Positions 32,571 to 41,620 of a stretch of 64,000 nt of DNA are shown here, one piece after another. Positions within the stretch are counted from its first letter, which is position 1. Each line of letters opens with the position of its first letter. The notes under the pieces are model-generated. The model was not told the DNA's origin, ran no database searches, and was given only the letters and a program-made list of their open reading frames with translations. Both the position numbers and the translations under genes were made by a program. Source of the stretch: Granulicella mallensis MP5ACTX8 (GTDB lineage Bacteria; Acidobacteriota; Terriglobia; Terriglobales; Acidobacteriaceae); assembly GCF_000178955.2 (NCBI RefSeq), contig NC_016631.1, positions 4,774,001-4,838,000 on the forward strand. The letters run 5' to 3'.

Positions 32571-32612
32571 ACTTCCTACCTGCCCACCTCGTCTATCCTG
32601 TTGAAGAGAACT

Positions 32613-33461
32613 ATGCGCCTCTCCAAGCCCATCCTCCTCGTCGCCGCACTCGCCGTCACCACTGCCCCGGCCTTCGCCCAATCGGGCTTTGGCCCGCTTG
32701 ATCCGGCACAGCCCACCGGCATCACCGTGGCGCAGATCATCGAGAAGATGGGCGCGCGCGAAAGTGAGTTTGCCGCGGCGCGCGACCAGTACACCTTTCG
32801 CCAGGACGTCAAATTCAACACCCTCTCCGACGACACCAACCGCCCCGACGGCGAGTACCACCAGGTCACCGACATCACCTTCGACAAGGACGGCAAGCGC
32901 CAGGAACACGTCGTCTTCGCGCCGCAGAACAGCATCGAGCGCGTCATCATGACCGAGAACGATTTTCGCGACATCGAGAAGCGCCTGCCCTTTGTTCTAA
33001 CCGCGCCGGAGCTACCCCAGTACGACATCAACTACCTCGGTAGACAAAAGGTAGATGAGCTCGACACCTATGTTCTCGACGTCAAACCGAAGGTCCTGGA
33101 GAAGGGCCACCGCTACTTTCAGGGCAAGGTCTGGGTCGATCAGCAGGATCTTGAGATCGTCATGGTAAACGGCATGAACGTGCCGCAGGACATGCGCAAG
33201 GGCCACGAAGACCTCTCGCCCCCCTTCACTACCTACTACCAGCAGATCGACGATAAATACTGGTTCCCGACCTACACCAAGGCCGAGGGCAACCTGCACT
33301 TCGCCGCGCAGCAAGGCGCGCTGTCACAGGACGTCCACGTGCGCACGATCATTCACTACACCGACTACAAGCGCTTCCACGTCAACGTGACGATCAAGTA
33401 CAACGGCGAAGATCTCCCCAACGAGACAGATTCGAAGCCGAAGGACACGCCGAAGCAGTAA
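32613..33461 (+). CDS. exported protein, possible outer-membrane lipoprotein-sorting (LolA-like) fold
   Basis: 282 residues from the ATG at 32613; the frame is open to 32496 but that part lies in palindromic element C. A signal peptide MRLSKPILLVAALAVTTAPA ends at AFAQ. The body contains ITVAQIIEKMGARESEFAAA, VVFAPQNSIERVIMTENDFR, INYLGRQKVDELDTYVLDVK and YFQGKVWVDQQDLEIVMVNG, the layout of an incomplete beta-barrel that binds acyl chains (LolA/LolB/DUF-type). There is no lipobox cysteine. A periplasmic carrier or envelope protein is plausible. The C-terminal 20 residues are charged and Pro/Lys-rich. It converges with the HNH gene. Confidence 0.65.
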   Translation: MRLSKPILLVAALAVTTAPAFAQSGFGPLDPAQPTGITVAQIIEKMGARESEFAAARDQYTFRQDVKFNTLSDDTNRPDGEYHQVTDITFDKDGKRQEHVVFAPQNSIERVIMTENDFRDIEKRLPFVLTAPELPQYDINYLGRQKVDELDTYVLDVKPKVLEKGHRYFQGKVWVDQQDLEIVMVNGMNVPQDMRKGHEDLSPPFTTYYQQIDDKYWFPTYTKAEGNLHFAAQQGALSQDVHVRTIIHYTDYKRFHVNVTIKYNGEDLPNETDSKPKDTPKQ

Positions 33462-33479
33462 GGCGCAACGGCAACAGCG

Positions 33480-34142
33480 TTACGCCGCCTGGTCCGACTC
33501 GAAGTACAGATACTTTCGCCAGTTCGCATCCGCGCTGCCGATCATCCGCATGATGTGCCGGCTGGTATGCAGCGAGAACGGACGCGGCTCGCGCAGCAGG
33601 CGCATGTCGGTCAGTTCGTGCAGCATCTGGCTGCCTTTGCGGCGATTGCAGTCACGGCAGCACGCGACGAGGTTCTCCCACGTCGACAGGCCTCCGCGGC
33701 AACGCGGAATCACGTGGTCCAGCGTGAGTTCCGCTGCCGTCAACACCTCCTGGCAGTACTGGCAGGTGTTGCGGTCGCGCAGCAGGATGTTCTTGCGGCT
33801 CAACGCGCGTGTCTGGTGAGGAATGCGGCGGTACTCCAGCAGACGGATGACGCTGGGCATCTGCATGTTCACTCGGTGCGAGTGCAGCACGCTGCCCTGC
33901 TCTTCCTCGGTGCGCGCCACCCCCTTGAGCACCAGCACCAATGCCCGGCGTGCGCCGCAGATGTTGATCGGTTCATAGCTCGCATTCAGCACGAGCACCG
34001 GCGTCTGCATCGCCGGCTGCCTGAATACGCCCATGCGTATGTCGATCGCCTCGGCGCGGGCCGTGCCCGGCACCGGGTGAGTCGTGTGGTGTCTGCTACC
34101 TGTTCGCTTCGTCCGCATTTTCCGTATATCCCCAGCCTGCAT
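33480..34142 (-). CDS. HNH endonuclease
   Basis: 220 residues if it starts at 34142, where GGAGG lies 6 nt upstream; the family-conserved part begins at [18 protein letters not shown] (ATG 34010), so the first 44 residues may not be translated or may be a local extension. The zinc-HNH block reads [20 protein letters not shown], then [20 protein letters not shown] and [11 protein letters not shown]: two CxxC zinc knuckles and the DH/N/H catalytic core. It is a stand-alone HNH protein of a type found in many genomes without a restriction partner. DNA nicking or cleavage is expected; its physiological role is unknown. It converges with the LolA-like gene and lies downstream of comF on the same strand. 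Confidence 0.85.
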   Translation of the reverse strand: MQAGDIRKMRTKRTGSRHHTTHPVPGTARAEAIDIRMGVFRQPAMQTPVLVLNASYEPINICGARRALVLVLKGVARTEEEQGSVLHSHRVNMQMPSVIRLLEYRRIPHQTRALSRKNILLRDRNTCQYCQEVLTAAELTLDHVIPRCRGGLSTWENLVACCRDCNRRKGSQMLHELTDMRLLREPRPFSLHTSRHIMRMIGSADANWRKYLYFESDQAA

Positions 34143-34190
34143 TCCTGCCCTCCAGGTTTATGTGTCGCCCAATGCCACAACCGCCAACTG

Positions 34191-35045
34191 CTAGTTCACT
34201 GCTGCCTTCATATCCCAGCGGGCAACACTGCCCGCCGGATTGCTTACAAAGCCATTCACACTTCCGCGAACACTCTCTGCCTGCGCTCTCGCTACCGTCG
34301 CAACCCAGACCTTCGAAGCCCCCGCTCGCATCAACACTCGCGCGCATTCGCGTGCCGTCGCTCCGGTGGTCAGAATGTCATCGACAAGCAAGACCTCACG
34401 CCCTCGAATCTCATCCGCACGCTCCACACGAAACGCTCCGCGCAGACTCTTTCTTCGCGCACCGGGATCGAGCACGAACAGAGGCCGCGTATCGCGAACA
34501 CGCTGCAGAACACCGGGTGACATCCGCAACTTCCACTCCGGACGCAACCGACGCAGTCTGGCAAGACCCGCTTCAGCCAGCACCTCGGCCTGGTTGAAAC
34601 CACGGCTGCGCTGCCGGCTCGCAAACAGCGGCACCGGCACAACCACCAGATCATTGGCGGCTTCGCCTTCGAGCTTCAGAATCGCCGCAGCCATGCTGTC
34701 GCCCAGAATATGATCGGCGACGCGGCGCATTCCGTTGAACTTGAGCAGGTGCAGCATCTCGCGCACCTCATCGTCATAGACGGCAAAGGCTACAGCCTTC
34801 GCAAACTCCGGCGGGGCCAGCCTGCACATCGTGCATTCCGTCATACCCATTCCGGCAGCAAACCGTGCCGATTCCATACCCAGGGCGTCGCCGCAGCGAC
34901 TGCACAGCACGTCGGTCTGCGCTCCCACACACGCAACGCATGCTTCACAAACCTGCGCCTTGGAGAGCGCAACCATCGGGGCGCCACAAACGCGGCAATC
35001 CGACGGGAAGATCACATTCACGAGGTCCGCGACAGCCCCACCCAT
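34191..35045 (-). CDS. comF: ComF family phosphoribosyltransferase-like protein
   Basis: 284 residues from the ATG at 35045; the frame continues to 35270 with an ill-conserved region and no ribosome-binding site there. The N-terminal double zinc motif (FPSDCRVCGAPM, CEACVACVGAQ, LCSRCGD, CTMCRLAPPE) precedes the PRTase fold with DLVVVPVPLFASRQRSRGFN and the PRPP loop VLLVDDILTTGATARECARV. ComF proteins are needed for late steps of DNA uptake in competent bacteria and may handle the incoming strand. No other competence gene is nearby. It is divergent from the acyl-CoA dehydrogenase gene. Confidence 0.88.
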   Translation of the reverse strand: MGGAVADLVNVIFPSDCRVCGAPMVALSKAQVCEACVACVGAQTDVLCSRCGDALGMESARFAAGMGMTECTMCRLAPPEFAKAVAFAVYDDEVREMLHLLKFNGMRRVADHILGDSMAAAILKLEGEAANDLVVVPVPLFASRQRSRGFNQAEVLAEAGLARLRRLRPEWKLRMSPGVLQRVRDTRPLFVLDPGARRKSLRGAFRVERADEIRGREVLLVDDILTTGATARECARVLMRAGASKVWVATVARAQAESVRGSVNGFVSNPAGSVARWDMKAAVN

Positions 35046-35357
35046 CGCGGTTCGGCTACTTCGGAGAACGCGCGTCACCGCACGCCATCCAGCCGCGCCC
35101 GCATACTGGCCAGGCGGCCCTCCACTTTCGAGTTGGACATCCTTCACGCTTTCGCTGCTGAAGACGAACCTCACCCGCGGCACGGCGAGAAGAAGCGCCA
35201 GCTGTGCCGATTGCCTGCAGTATAGTCCTGCTACCGCCGCCGCTGCAATCCGGACACGCGAACCAAACATGATTCACGCGCCTAACCTGTTTCCTGTTAA
35301 CTGTTTGCTGTTCCCTGTATCTGCTCCTGCTACACTCACCAGTTCCACCTAAAATCC

Positions 35358-36509
35358 ATGAACGCACTCACCCAGCTCTCCCCCGACGAAACCCTCTTCC
35401 GCGACACGGTCCGCAACTTCGCGCGTGCCGAGATCGCCCCGCTCGTCCGCTCCATGGACGAAGAGCAGAAGTTTGAGCCGAAGCTGCTGCGCAAGCTCTT
35501 CGAGCTCGGCCTCATGGGCATTCAAGTCCCGGAACAATACGGCGGCGCTGCAGGAACGCTCTTCGAAGCCGTACTCGCGGTGGAAGAGATCTCCGCCGTC
35601 GATCCCGCGGTCGGCGTGCTGGTCGACGTGCAGAACACCCTCGTCATCAGCGCCCTGATGCGCTGGGCCAATGAAGCTCAGAAGAAATCCTGGCTGCCCA
35701 AACTCGCCGAGAGCCTTACCGGGGCGTACGCGCTCTCTGAGGCCGTCAGCGGCTCGGACGCCTTCGCGCTGCAATGCCGCGCGGCGAGACAAGAAGACGG
35801 CGACTACCTCCTCAACGGCTCAAAGCTGTGGATCACCAACGCCGTCGAAGCCGGGCTATTCCTGGTCTTCGCCACGCTCGACGCCACGGCGGGCTACAAG
35901 GGCATCACCTGCTTCCTCGTCGAGAAGGGCACGCCCGGCTTTACCCTCGGGCGCAAAGAAGACAAGCTCGGCATCCGCGCCAGCAGCACCTGCGAGCTGC
36001 TCTTCAGCAACTGCCGCGTGCCCGCCGCCAACGTCCTCGGAGAACCCGGCAAAGGCTACAAGATCGCCATCGAGACGCTGAACGAAGGCCGCATCGGAAT
36101 CGGGGCGCAGCTTGTCGGTCTGGCCTCGGGAGCCTGGCGTCACGCCGCCCGCTACGCCCGCGAACGCAAGCAGTTCGGCAAGCCGCTGGCCGAGTTCCAG
36201 GCCATGCAGTTCCAACTCGCGCGCATGGCAATGGACGTGGAAGCCGCTCGGCTCATGGTCTACAACGCCGCCCGGCTGAAAGACTCCGGCGTGGAGTACC
36301 TGAAAGAGGCCGCCATGGCGAAGCTCTTCGCCTCCGAGGTTGCCGAACGTACGGCATCGCTTGCCGTCGAGGTCTTCGGCGGAGCCGGCTTCGTGAAGGA
36401 GTACCCGGTCGAAAAGCTCTACCGCGATGCCAAGATCGGCAAAATCTATGAGGGCACAAGCTTTATGCAGTTGGCTACGATCGCGAAACTCACGATTTCC
36501 TCGGCCTGA
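35358..36509 (+). CDS. acyl-CoA dehydrogenase
   Basis: 383 residues, the normal length. The N-terminal helical domain reads LFRDTVRNFARAEIAPLVRS and LGLMGIQVPEQYGGAAGTLF. The FAD site is AYALSEAVSGSDAFAL then GSKLWITNAVEAG, and the C-terminal helical domain has RYARERKQFGKPLAEFQAMQ, EVFGGAGFVKEYPVEKLYRD and KIYEGTSFMQL, where the Glu of YEGT is the catalytic base. It resembles short/branched-chain acyl-CoA dehydrogenases (valine, isoleucine or short fatty acid oxidation), a cytosolic FAD enzyme that passes electrons to ETF. No other beta-oxidation gene is adjacent. Confidence 0.95.
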   Translation: MNALTQLSPDETLFRDTVRNFARAEIAPLVRSMDEEQKFEPKLLRKLFELGLMGIQVPEQYGGAAGTLFEAVLAVEEISAVDPAVGVLVDVQNTLVISALMRWANEAQKKSWLPKLAESLTGAYALSEAVSGSDAFALQCRAARQEDGDYLLNGSKLWITNAVEAGLFLVFATLDATAGYKGITCFLVEKGTPGFTLGRKEDKLGIRASSTCELLFSNCRVPAANVLGEPGKGYKIAIETLNEGRIGIGAQLVGLASGAWRHAARYARERKQFGKPLAEFQAMQFQLARMAMDVEAARLMVYNAARLKDSGVEYLKEAAMAKLFASEVAERTASLAVEVFGGAGFVKEYPVEKLYRDAKIGKIYEGTSFMQLATIAKLTISSA

Positions 36510-36608
36510 GACATTGAATGGCCGTTGCCGAATATTTGATGATTGAGAGACATAGAGATACCGGTGTAGATTACCTGTGCAGGCACGCAGTACCTATCGA
36601 GGTCTCGT

Positions 36609-37202
36609 ATGCGCGGTTCGCTCATCGTTTCGGTTCTATTTCTCGCAGCCTCCTCGCTCTCCGCGCAGGACACGAAAACCGCAACCGTCGTCATGCAGGG
36701 TAAGGCCACGACCCTCGTGATTAAGCCCTCCGGAGATTGTCCGATCGGCTTTTTCGGAGACCTGACCTCGCCCTCGACGACCGAACTCCTGGCCAAGGGC
36801 ACTACCGGTCAATATCCGCTCAACGGCACGACAGACCCAGCCCTCCACATTCCCACACAAGACAAGAGACCCCACCTTGAGCTCTCGTTCGACGGCTCAA
36901 AAGCTACGGCGAAACTCCTGAAAGTCCACGTCACGGTCTACGGCTCGCCCAAGGGTCCGCATGTGATGCTCGTCAACTCCGGCACGGACGGCTTCGTAGC
37001 GGAAGATTTCGATCTGACGACCCAGGCAAAGATAGCGGCAACGTCCTTTCACTCGGACGTCTATCCCCAGACCATGGGTGTCGCCCAGTGGGCGGAGATC
37101 AGCCAGATCGACTATGCGGATGGTTCCACCTGGCACGCGTCCTCGACATCAACCTGCAAAGTGTCTCTCACGGGGTTCAAGCGCGTCGATTCCGCCCGCT
37201 AA
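36609..37202 (+). CDS. secreted hypothetical protein
   Basis: 197 residues. The signal peptide MRGSLIVSVLFLAASSLSAQ is clear. The mature part has beta-rich sequence, for example ATVVMQGKATTLVIKPSGDC, PHLELSFDGSKATAKLLKVH and WAEISQIDYADGSTWHASST, and two cysteines. I do not recognise the family. Its start at 36609 is preceded by GAGGTCTCGT, a weak ribosome-binding site. It lies between the acyl-CoA dehydrogenase and ctaB genes on the same strand, 20 bp before ctaB, so it may be co-transcribed with the cytochrome-oxidase assembly genes. Confidence 0.7.
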   Translation: MRGSLIVSVLFLAASSLSAQDTKTATVVMQGKATTLVIKPSGDCPIGFFGDLTSPSTTELLAKGTTGQYPLNGTTDPALHIPTQDKRPHLELSFDGSKATAKLLKVHVTVYGSPKGPHVMLVNSGTDGFVAEDFDLTTQAKIAATSFHSDVYPQTMGVAQWAEISQIDYADGSTWHASSTSTCKVSLTGFKRVDSAR

Positions 37203-37222
37203 GAACCCATTTTGGCTAAAGG

Positions 37223-38230
37223 ATGAGTATCGCCCGCCCGCCAACGGGTGATGGGCTATCCTTAAAGCTCCACGTGTCCACTACTGCCACATCCACGGCT
37301 CTCCACTCGCACGCGCGCAGCTCCTCGCTGCTCGCCGACTACGCGACCCTCTTTAAGCTGCGCGTCTCCACGATGGTCATCATCACCGCGGCCGCCGGTT
37401 TCTACCTCGGGTCCTTGCGCTCGGGCATCAGCCCGTTTCATATGGGCCTTCTGGAAGCGCTCCTCGGCATTGCGGTCGTCACAGCCGGCTCCAGCGCGCT
37501 GAACCAGGCCCTGGAGCGCACGACCGACCGCCTCATGCCCCGCACGGCCTCACGGCCCATGGCGCAGAACCGCATCTCGCTCGCACACGGGCTGATCATC
37601 GGCTTCCTCTGCGTCTTCGGCGGCTCGCTCTACCTGGCCTACGCGACCAACCCGCTCACCGGGACGCTGACGCTGCTCACCGCCGTCGGCTACGTGGCGA
37701 TCTACACCCCGCTCAAGCGCATCACCACGCTCAACACTTTTATCGGAGCCTTCCCCGGAGCGCTGCCCCCGCTCATCGGCTGGACCGCCGCACGCGGACT
37801 CATCGAGTGGCCCGCCGTCGCGCTCTTCGCCATCCTCTTCGTCTGGCAGTTTCCGCACTTCATGGCCATCGGCTGGATGTACCGCGCTGACTACGCGCAG
37901 GCCGGCATCCGCGTCACCGCCACCCAGGAGCCCCTGCGCGACGCCGCCCGCTCCTCCGCCATCCAGTCGCTCTTCTACGCCGTGCTCATGATTCCGGTGA
38001 GCCTCTGGACGACCTGGTTGCACGTTACCGGCCTGCCCTATGCGATCGTCGCCGGCGTTCTCGGCCTCTGGTATCTCTACGCGACCCTTCGATTCGTACG
38101 CATCACGCGCAACCCCAGTGATCCCGAGAACCGCGCTCTCGCTCGCCAACTGCTCAAGGTGTCGGTGATCTACCTGCCGCTGCTGCTACTCGCGATGATG
38201 CTCAACGCCCAGGGACGTCTCCTGTTCTAA
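37223..38230 (+). CDS. ctaB: protoheme IX farnesyltransferase
   Basis: 335 residues with about nine membrane helices. The UbiA-family prenyltransferase motifs are NQALERTTDRLMPRTASRPM (the Asp-rich NxxxDxxxDR-type box in its heme O synthase form) and LKRITTLNTFIGAFPGALPP followed by an Asp-containing second box. It attaches farnesyl diphosphate to heme B to make heme O for heme-copper oxidases. The start at 37223 is preceded by AAAGG immediately at the codon, so a slightly later start is possible; the first 35 residues are Ser/Thr-rich and not conserved. It leads a gene string with the DUF420 and small membrane proteins. Confidence 0.94.
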   Translation: MSIARPPTGDGLSLKLHVSTTATSTALHSHARSSSLLADYATLFKLRVSTMVIITAAAGFYLGSLRSGISPFHMGLLEALLGIAVVTAGSSALNQALERTTDRLMPRTASRPMAQNRISLAHGLIIGFLCVFGGSLYLAYATNPLTGTLTLLTAVGYVAIYTPLKRITTLNTFIGAFPGALPPLIGWTAARGLIEWPAVALFAILFVWQFPHFMAIGWMYRADYAQAGIRVTATQEPLRDAARSSAIQSLFYAVLMIPVSLWTTWLHVTGLPYAIVAGVLGLWYLYATLRFVRITRNPSDPENRALARQLLKVSVIYLPLLLLAMMLNAQGRLLF

Positions 38231-38257
38231 CCTCTGCCTGCGAACGAAAGAAATAGA

Positions 38258-38812
38258 ATGCCAGCCACGACCGACAACCCGAACTACCGCACGCCGCCCT
38301 CCATCATTGCCGCCATCATCGGCATCAGTGCTGTGGCCTCGCTCTTTCTTGCCTGGCTGGTCTATTACCACCAGCCCGTGGATGTCGCCGGAACGCACCT
38401 CAGGTTCCTGCCCGCGCTGAACGCAGCGCTCAATTCGCTCTGCACGGTATTTCTACTTGTGGGCTACCGCTTCATCATGCAGCGCAAGATCACCGCGCAC
38501 CGCAACAGCATGTTCGGGGCCTTCCTGGTCTCGAGCCTGTTCCTGGTCAGCTACATCGTCAATCACGCTCTGCACGGCGATATGCGCTTCCTCGCCCAGG
38601 GACATGCGTTGCGCGTCACCTACTTCGCGCTGCTCATCTCGCACATCTTCCTCAGCGTCGTGGCGTTGCCGATGATCCTGATCACGTTCTTTCTTTCGCT
38701 TACGGGCCGGTTCCCCGCGCATCGCAGGCTCGCCCGCTGGACGTACCCCATCTGGCTTTACGTGTCGGTCACCGGCGTCGTGGTGTACGCGATGCTTGCC
38801 GCTTATCGCTAA
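38258..38812 (+). CDS. DUF420 membrane protein (cytochrome oxidase assembly-associated)
   Basis: 184 residues with five membrane helices, the DUF420/CtaM-YozB type. Typical features are NSLCTVFLLVGYRFIMQRKI then TAHRNSMFGAFLVSSLFLVS with conserved His (AHRNSM), YIVNHALHGDMRFLAQGHAL and a final helix beginning WTYPIWLYVSVTGVVVYAML. In Bacillus and relatives DUF420 proteins are needed for assembly of heme-copper oxidases. It starts 28 bp after ctaB on the same strand, which supports the same role here. The histidines could bind heme or copper. Confidence 0.9.
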   Translation: MPATTDNPNYRTPPSIIAAIIGISAVASLFLAWLVYYHQPVDVAGTHLRFLPALNAALNSLCTVFLLVGYRFIMQRKITAHRNSMFGAFLVSSLFLVSYIVNHALHGDMRFLAQGHALRVTYFALLISHIFLSVVALPMILITFFLSLTGRFPAHRRLARWTYPIWLYVSVTGVVVYAMLAAYR

Positions 38813-38894
38813 ACAGCTCACAGGGCCCAGGGTTCAGGGCCCAGAATGCAGAACCCACCGAGCCCTAGACACTAAGCCCTGTACCCTCCCCCCT

Positions 38895-39122
38895 ATGCAC
38901 CCAGACACCCGCAAACTTCTCCGTACCGGCGCTGCTATCTTCCTTACAGGCGCCCTCGCGGCTGTACTTATGCTGACGGTCTTCGGCGGCGTCACCCAGC
39001 AGGGCCCGCATACTACCAGCGGCTGGCTCGCGCTGATGCTCGCCATGGGCTGCCTGCCTACCGGCGTGCTCACCCTGCTGCTCGGGTTCGCAAAGCTGAT
39101 CGGCGATCTTCGCCGCCGTTGA
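38895..39122 (+). CDS. small two-helix membrane protein
   Basis: 75 residues from the ATG at 38895; the frame is open upstream to 38796 but the first 33 residues come from a repetitive GGGCCCAGGGTTC-rich leader. Two hydrophobic segments, TGAAIFLTGALAAVLMLTVF and WLALMLAMGCLPTGVLTLLL, are separated by a short polar loop and followed by a basic end (GDLRRR), giving both termini in the cytosol. I do not recognise the family. It follows the DUF420 gene by about 80 bp and may belong to the oxidase assembly group, but this is not shown. Confidence 0.6.
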   Translation: MHPDTRKLLRTGAAIFLTGALAAVLMLTVFGGVTQQGPHTTSGWLALMLAMGCLPTGVLTLLLGFAKLIGDLRRR

Positions 39123-39228
39123 TCCACAGAAGCACCCTCTCAACCAGAGAAAGGGGCAATAGGATCGGGATTTCCCTGTAAATCCTCTGCACCGTCTCTG
39201 CTATCCTCGATTCCGAACGGAGCAAATC

Positions 39229-39714
39229 ATGGCTAAAGGCGTTAACAAAGTTTTTCTTCTTGGAAATGTGGGCAAAGACCCCGAGATTCGCACTACCGCA
39301 GGCGGCATGACCGTTGCAAGCTTCTCGCTTGCGACCGCCGAGCGCGCCAAGGATCAACAGGGCAACTGGGCCGACAAGACGGAGTGGCATAACCTCGTCT
39401 GCTTCCAGCGCACCGCGGAGGTCGTCCGCGACTACGTCAAAAAGGGCACCCAGATCTTCGTCGAGGGCAAGATCCAGACTCGCTCATGGGACGACAAGGA
39501 ATCCGGTCAGAAGAAGTACAGAACCGAGATCCTCGTCAATGAGCTTTCCCTGCTCGGCGGACGCGGCGCGGAAGGCGGCAGTGGCGGTGGCAGCTACGAG
39601 CGGTCTTCGTCGAGCTCTTCCAGCAGCTATGCGGGTTCGCGTGCGGCTGCCCCCAGCGCGCCAGCGAACGATTATGCAGATCAGGGCATCACCGATGAAG
39701 ATATCCCTTTCTAA
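39229..39714 (+). CDS. ssb: single-stranded DNA-binding protein
   Basis: 161 residues, normal length. The OB fold runs through NKVFLLGNVGKDPEIRTTAG, VASFSLATAERAKDQQGNWA, EWHNLVCFQRTAEVVRDYVK and FVEGKIQTRSWDDKESGQKK. A Gly/Ser-rich linker (SSSSSSSSYAGS) leads to the acidic tip DEDIPF, which docks partner proteins in DNA replication and repair. The start follows GGAGCAAATC, a good ribosome-binding site. It is followed by a hairpin terminator and faces the SGNH hydrolase gene. Confidence 0.97.
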   Translation: MAKGVNKVFLLGNVGKDPEIRTTAGGMTVASFSLATAERAKDQQGNWADKTEWHNLVCFQRTAEVVRDYVKKGTQIFVEGKIQTRSWDDKESGQKKYRTEILVNELSLLGGRGAEGGSGGGSYERSSSSSSSSYAGSRAAAPSAPANDYADQGITDEDIPF

Positions 39715-39744
39715 CTAACCCGATGATTACGTCGTAGAACGCAA

Positions 39745-39781
39745 GAGAGGCCGCTCACTGTTGAACAGCGAGCGGCCTCTC
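39745..39781. terminator. bidirectional hairpin between ssb and the SGNH hydrolase gene
   Basis: GAGAGGCCGCTC (39745-39756) and GAGCGGCCTCTC (39770-39781) form a perfect 12-bp stem with a 13-nt loop between two convergent genes. No long T tail is present on either strand. Confidence 0.7.
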
Positions 39782-39793
39782 TATTGGCGAGTC

Positions 39794-41410
39794 TTAGCGG
39801 CAGCAGGTGTTTGTGTCGAAGACAGGAGATGCAGTAGCGGTGGTTCCGTTGTAAAGGACAAGGTTGCCGTCATTTTGCATGTCGAGAACCTGGCCTAACA
39901 GCCCTGCAGTGTTCGACTGAAAGAGGACCTTGCCATTGTTGTCGTAGAGGACGAAGTTGCCATCGGCCAGCAGGGTCGCTTCAGACGGAATATGCCCTAC
40001 GGTTCCTGAAGACCAGAGCGGGGTATTGCCGAAGTAGAGAACCAGATTGCCGTCGTCCTGCAGGTAGAGCATGAAGCGTCCATCGCAGGAGACGAGCGGG
40101 TGATCGGGGATCAGGCCTTCGCCCGTCAGTAGCGCCGTGCAGGACGTCGTAGGAGCTTTGATGGGTGGAATCCCTGTAGGAACGAAGAGGCCGAGATTCA
40201 CTGCGTTTGCAATGGCCTGATGTCCCGCATCGTTCGGGTGGAGGTGGTCGCCGCTGTCGAAGGACGCGCGATATTGCAGAGGCATGTTGGGATCGTGGGT
40301 TGCCGTATCCTGATCGACGATGCCGTCGCAGCCGCTGGTCGGGCTGAGGAAGAAAGCGTTGATCTGCTCGCGAATCGCCTCAGCGCCGGTGGACCATTGC
40401 GCTGCCGGTCGTCCCCCATTCGGCGTAAGTGTCGAGCAGTAGAACTTGATGCCGGCGGCATGCCCCTGGCTCATGATCTGCTGAACACCGGCTACCAGGG
40501 AGTTGAAACTGGGTTCCTGATCGGAGGGCAGATTGCTGAGATCGTTGATGATGTCGTCGGAGACGATGACCCACTTCACATTGGGCTGCGAGAGCACATC
40601 CCGGGAGAATCTGGTGATCATGGCCTGCCCCGCACCATCGCGCAGAAGGTCGTTGCCGCTGATCCCCTCGTTGATCACGCCTATGGGAAGGCCCGCAGTG
40701 TTCAAACGTGCCGAGAGGTCATTGGTCCAGCGGTGATTGGTGTTGAAGGTGGAGTTGAGACCATCCGTAATCGACGCTCCAATAGCAACGACAGCACCGG
40801 GCGATGCAGCATTTTGAACATCGACATTCGTTAGATAAAAGTAGCTGCTAAAGGCACTGGTGGTGTTGATAGTCGAACTGCCACTCACGTCTCCAGCCGC
40901 CAGAAACATCCCGTTCTGGTTTCCGTTCTGATGAAACGTCACGTTTGCACTGTCTACGGCCGTGGGAAAGTACATGCTGACCATGAGGTCTTCCTGCGGG
41001 GTAGTCACGAATGCGATCGAATCGCTGGCTAGCGTCTGCCCTGCCGGGACTGTGACGGAGGTGAAGCCACCAAAGGTTACGACATGGTCGGTACCAGGAA
41101 TCGTCGACGAAGTAGGACCGCCGTTAGAGTCGACGACGGCCTGCGCAAGGTGGACATCTCGCACGGTAAGGGGCTGCTGACCGAAGGTGTTGGAGATTTG
41201 AACACGAGCGGCCGATCCACCGATGCTTGTGTGAAGAATCTGCCGCAACGTCTGCTGAGCAAGCCCATTGAAGCTTGCATCGATCGTTGATTGTTGAGGA
41301 GCCACGGCCCAGGTTCCAGTCCACGGCACGGAGCTTTGGGCATGGGCAGCGGAGATCATTCCCAGAGACAAGAAAAGGATGGCGCCTGCGGAGTACTTTT
41401 TAATATTCAT
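39794..41410 (-). CDS. secreted SGNH/GDSL hydrolase with C-terminal bulb-type lectin domain
   Basis: 538 residues. A signal peptide (ILFLSLGMISAAHAQ) precedes an N-terminal beta-rich segment (about 30-195). The SGNH hydrolase core has Ser213 in VVAIGASITDGLNS, the Asn-containing block VIVSDDIINDLSNL, and the Asp388-x-x-His391 pair in SGDHLHPNDAG. The last 110 residues are a B-lectin domain with three sugar-site repeats of the QxDxNxVxY type: LQDDGNLVLYFG, LLADGNFVLYDN and MQNDGNLVLYNG. It probably removes acetyl or other acyl groups from a glycan while the lectin part binds mannose-type sugars. The fusion is unusual; plant-type B-lectins are mostly found in other contexts. It is the distal gene of the carbohydrate region and ends at a hairpin shared with ssb. 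Confidence 0.85.
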   Translation of the reverse strand: MNIKKYSAGAILFLSLGMISAAHAQSSVPWTGTWAVAPQQSTIDASFNGLAQQTLRQILHTSIGGSAARVQISNTFGQQPLTVRDVHLAQAVVDSNGGPTSSTIPGTDHVVTFGGFTSVTVPAGQTLASDSIAFVTTPQEDLMVSMYFPTAVDSANVTFHQNGNQNGMFLAAGDVSGSSTINTTSAFSSYFYLTNVDVQNAASPGAVVAIGASITDGLNSTFNTNHRWTNDLSARLNTAGLPIGVINEGISGNDLLRDGAGQAMITRFSRDVLSQPNVKWVIVSDDIINDLSNLPSDQEPSFNSLVAGVQQIMSQGHAAGIKFYCSTLTPNGGRPAAQWSTGAEAIREQINAFFLSPTSGCDGIVDQDTATHDPNMPLQYRASFDSGDHLHPNDAGHQAIANAVNLGLFVPTGIPPIKAPTTSCTALLTGEGLIPDHPLVSCDGRFMLYLQDDGNLVLYFGNTPLWSSGTVGHIPSEATLLADGNFVLYDNNGKVLFQSNTAGLLGQVLDMQNDGNLVLYNGTTATASPVFDTNTCCR

Positions 41411-41548
41411 GGAATATTCCTTTTGGATAAGTCCGAACTCTAGAAGCTGACAAAGTCCTGTTTTGTTACGGGCACGGCTTCAGCCACTGAGGTAACGCGC
41501 TATCGCGCTACGGTTTCCAGCAAGCTCTAACGTCCGGGCCTACCTAGA

Positions 41549-41586
41549 AAACCGGAGACACCAGCTAAAGCCAGCATCTCCGGTTT
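41549..41586 (-). terminator. hairpin after the TIGR03790 gene
   Basis: AAACCGGAGA (41549-41558) pairs perfectly with TCTCCGGTTT (41577-41586); 18-nt loop and TTTTC on the minus strand. It lies 35 bp past the stop of the TIGR03790 gene. Confidence 0.7.
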
Positions 41587-41620
41587 GTTAGACATAACCT
41601 GGAACCAACAGATCAAACCC

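Noticed and set aside
32496-32612. Longer N-terminus for the LolA-like gene
   Set aside because: The extension is read from palindromic element C; a proper signal peptide begins at 32613.
34010-34142. Start of the HNH gene at the conserved Met (34010) only
   Set aside because: A strong GGAGG Shine-Dalgarno sits before 34142 and none before 34010, so I kept the longer form but flagged the doubt.
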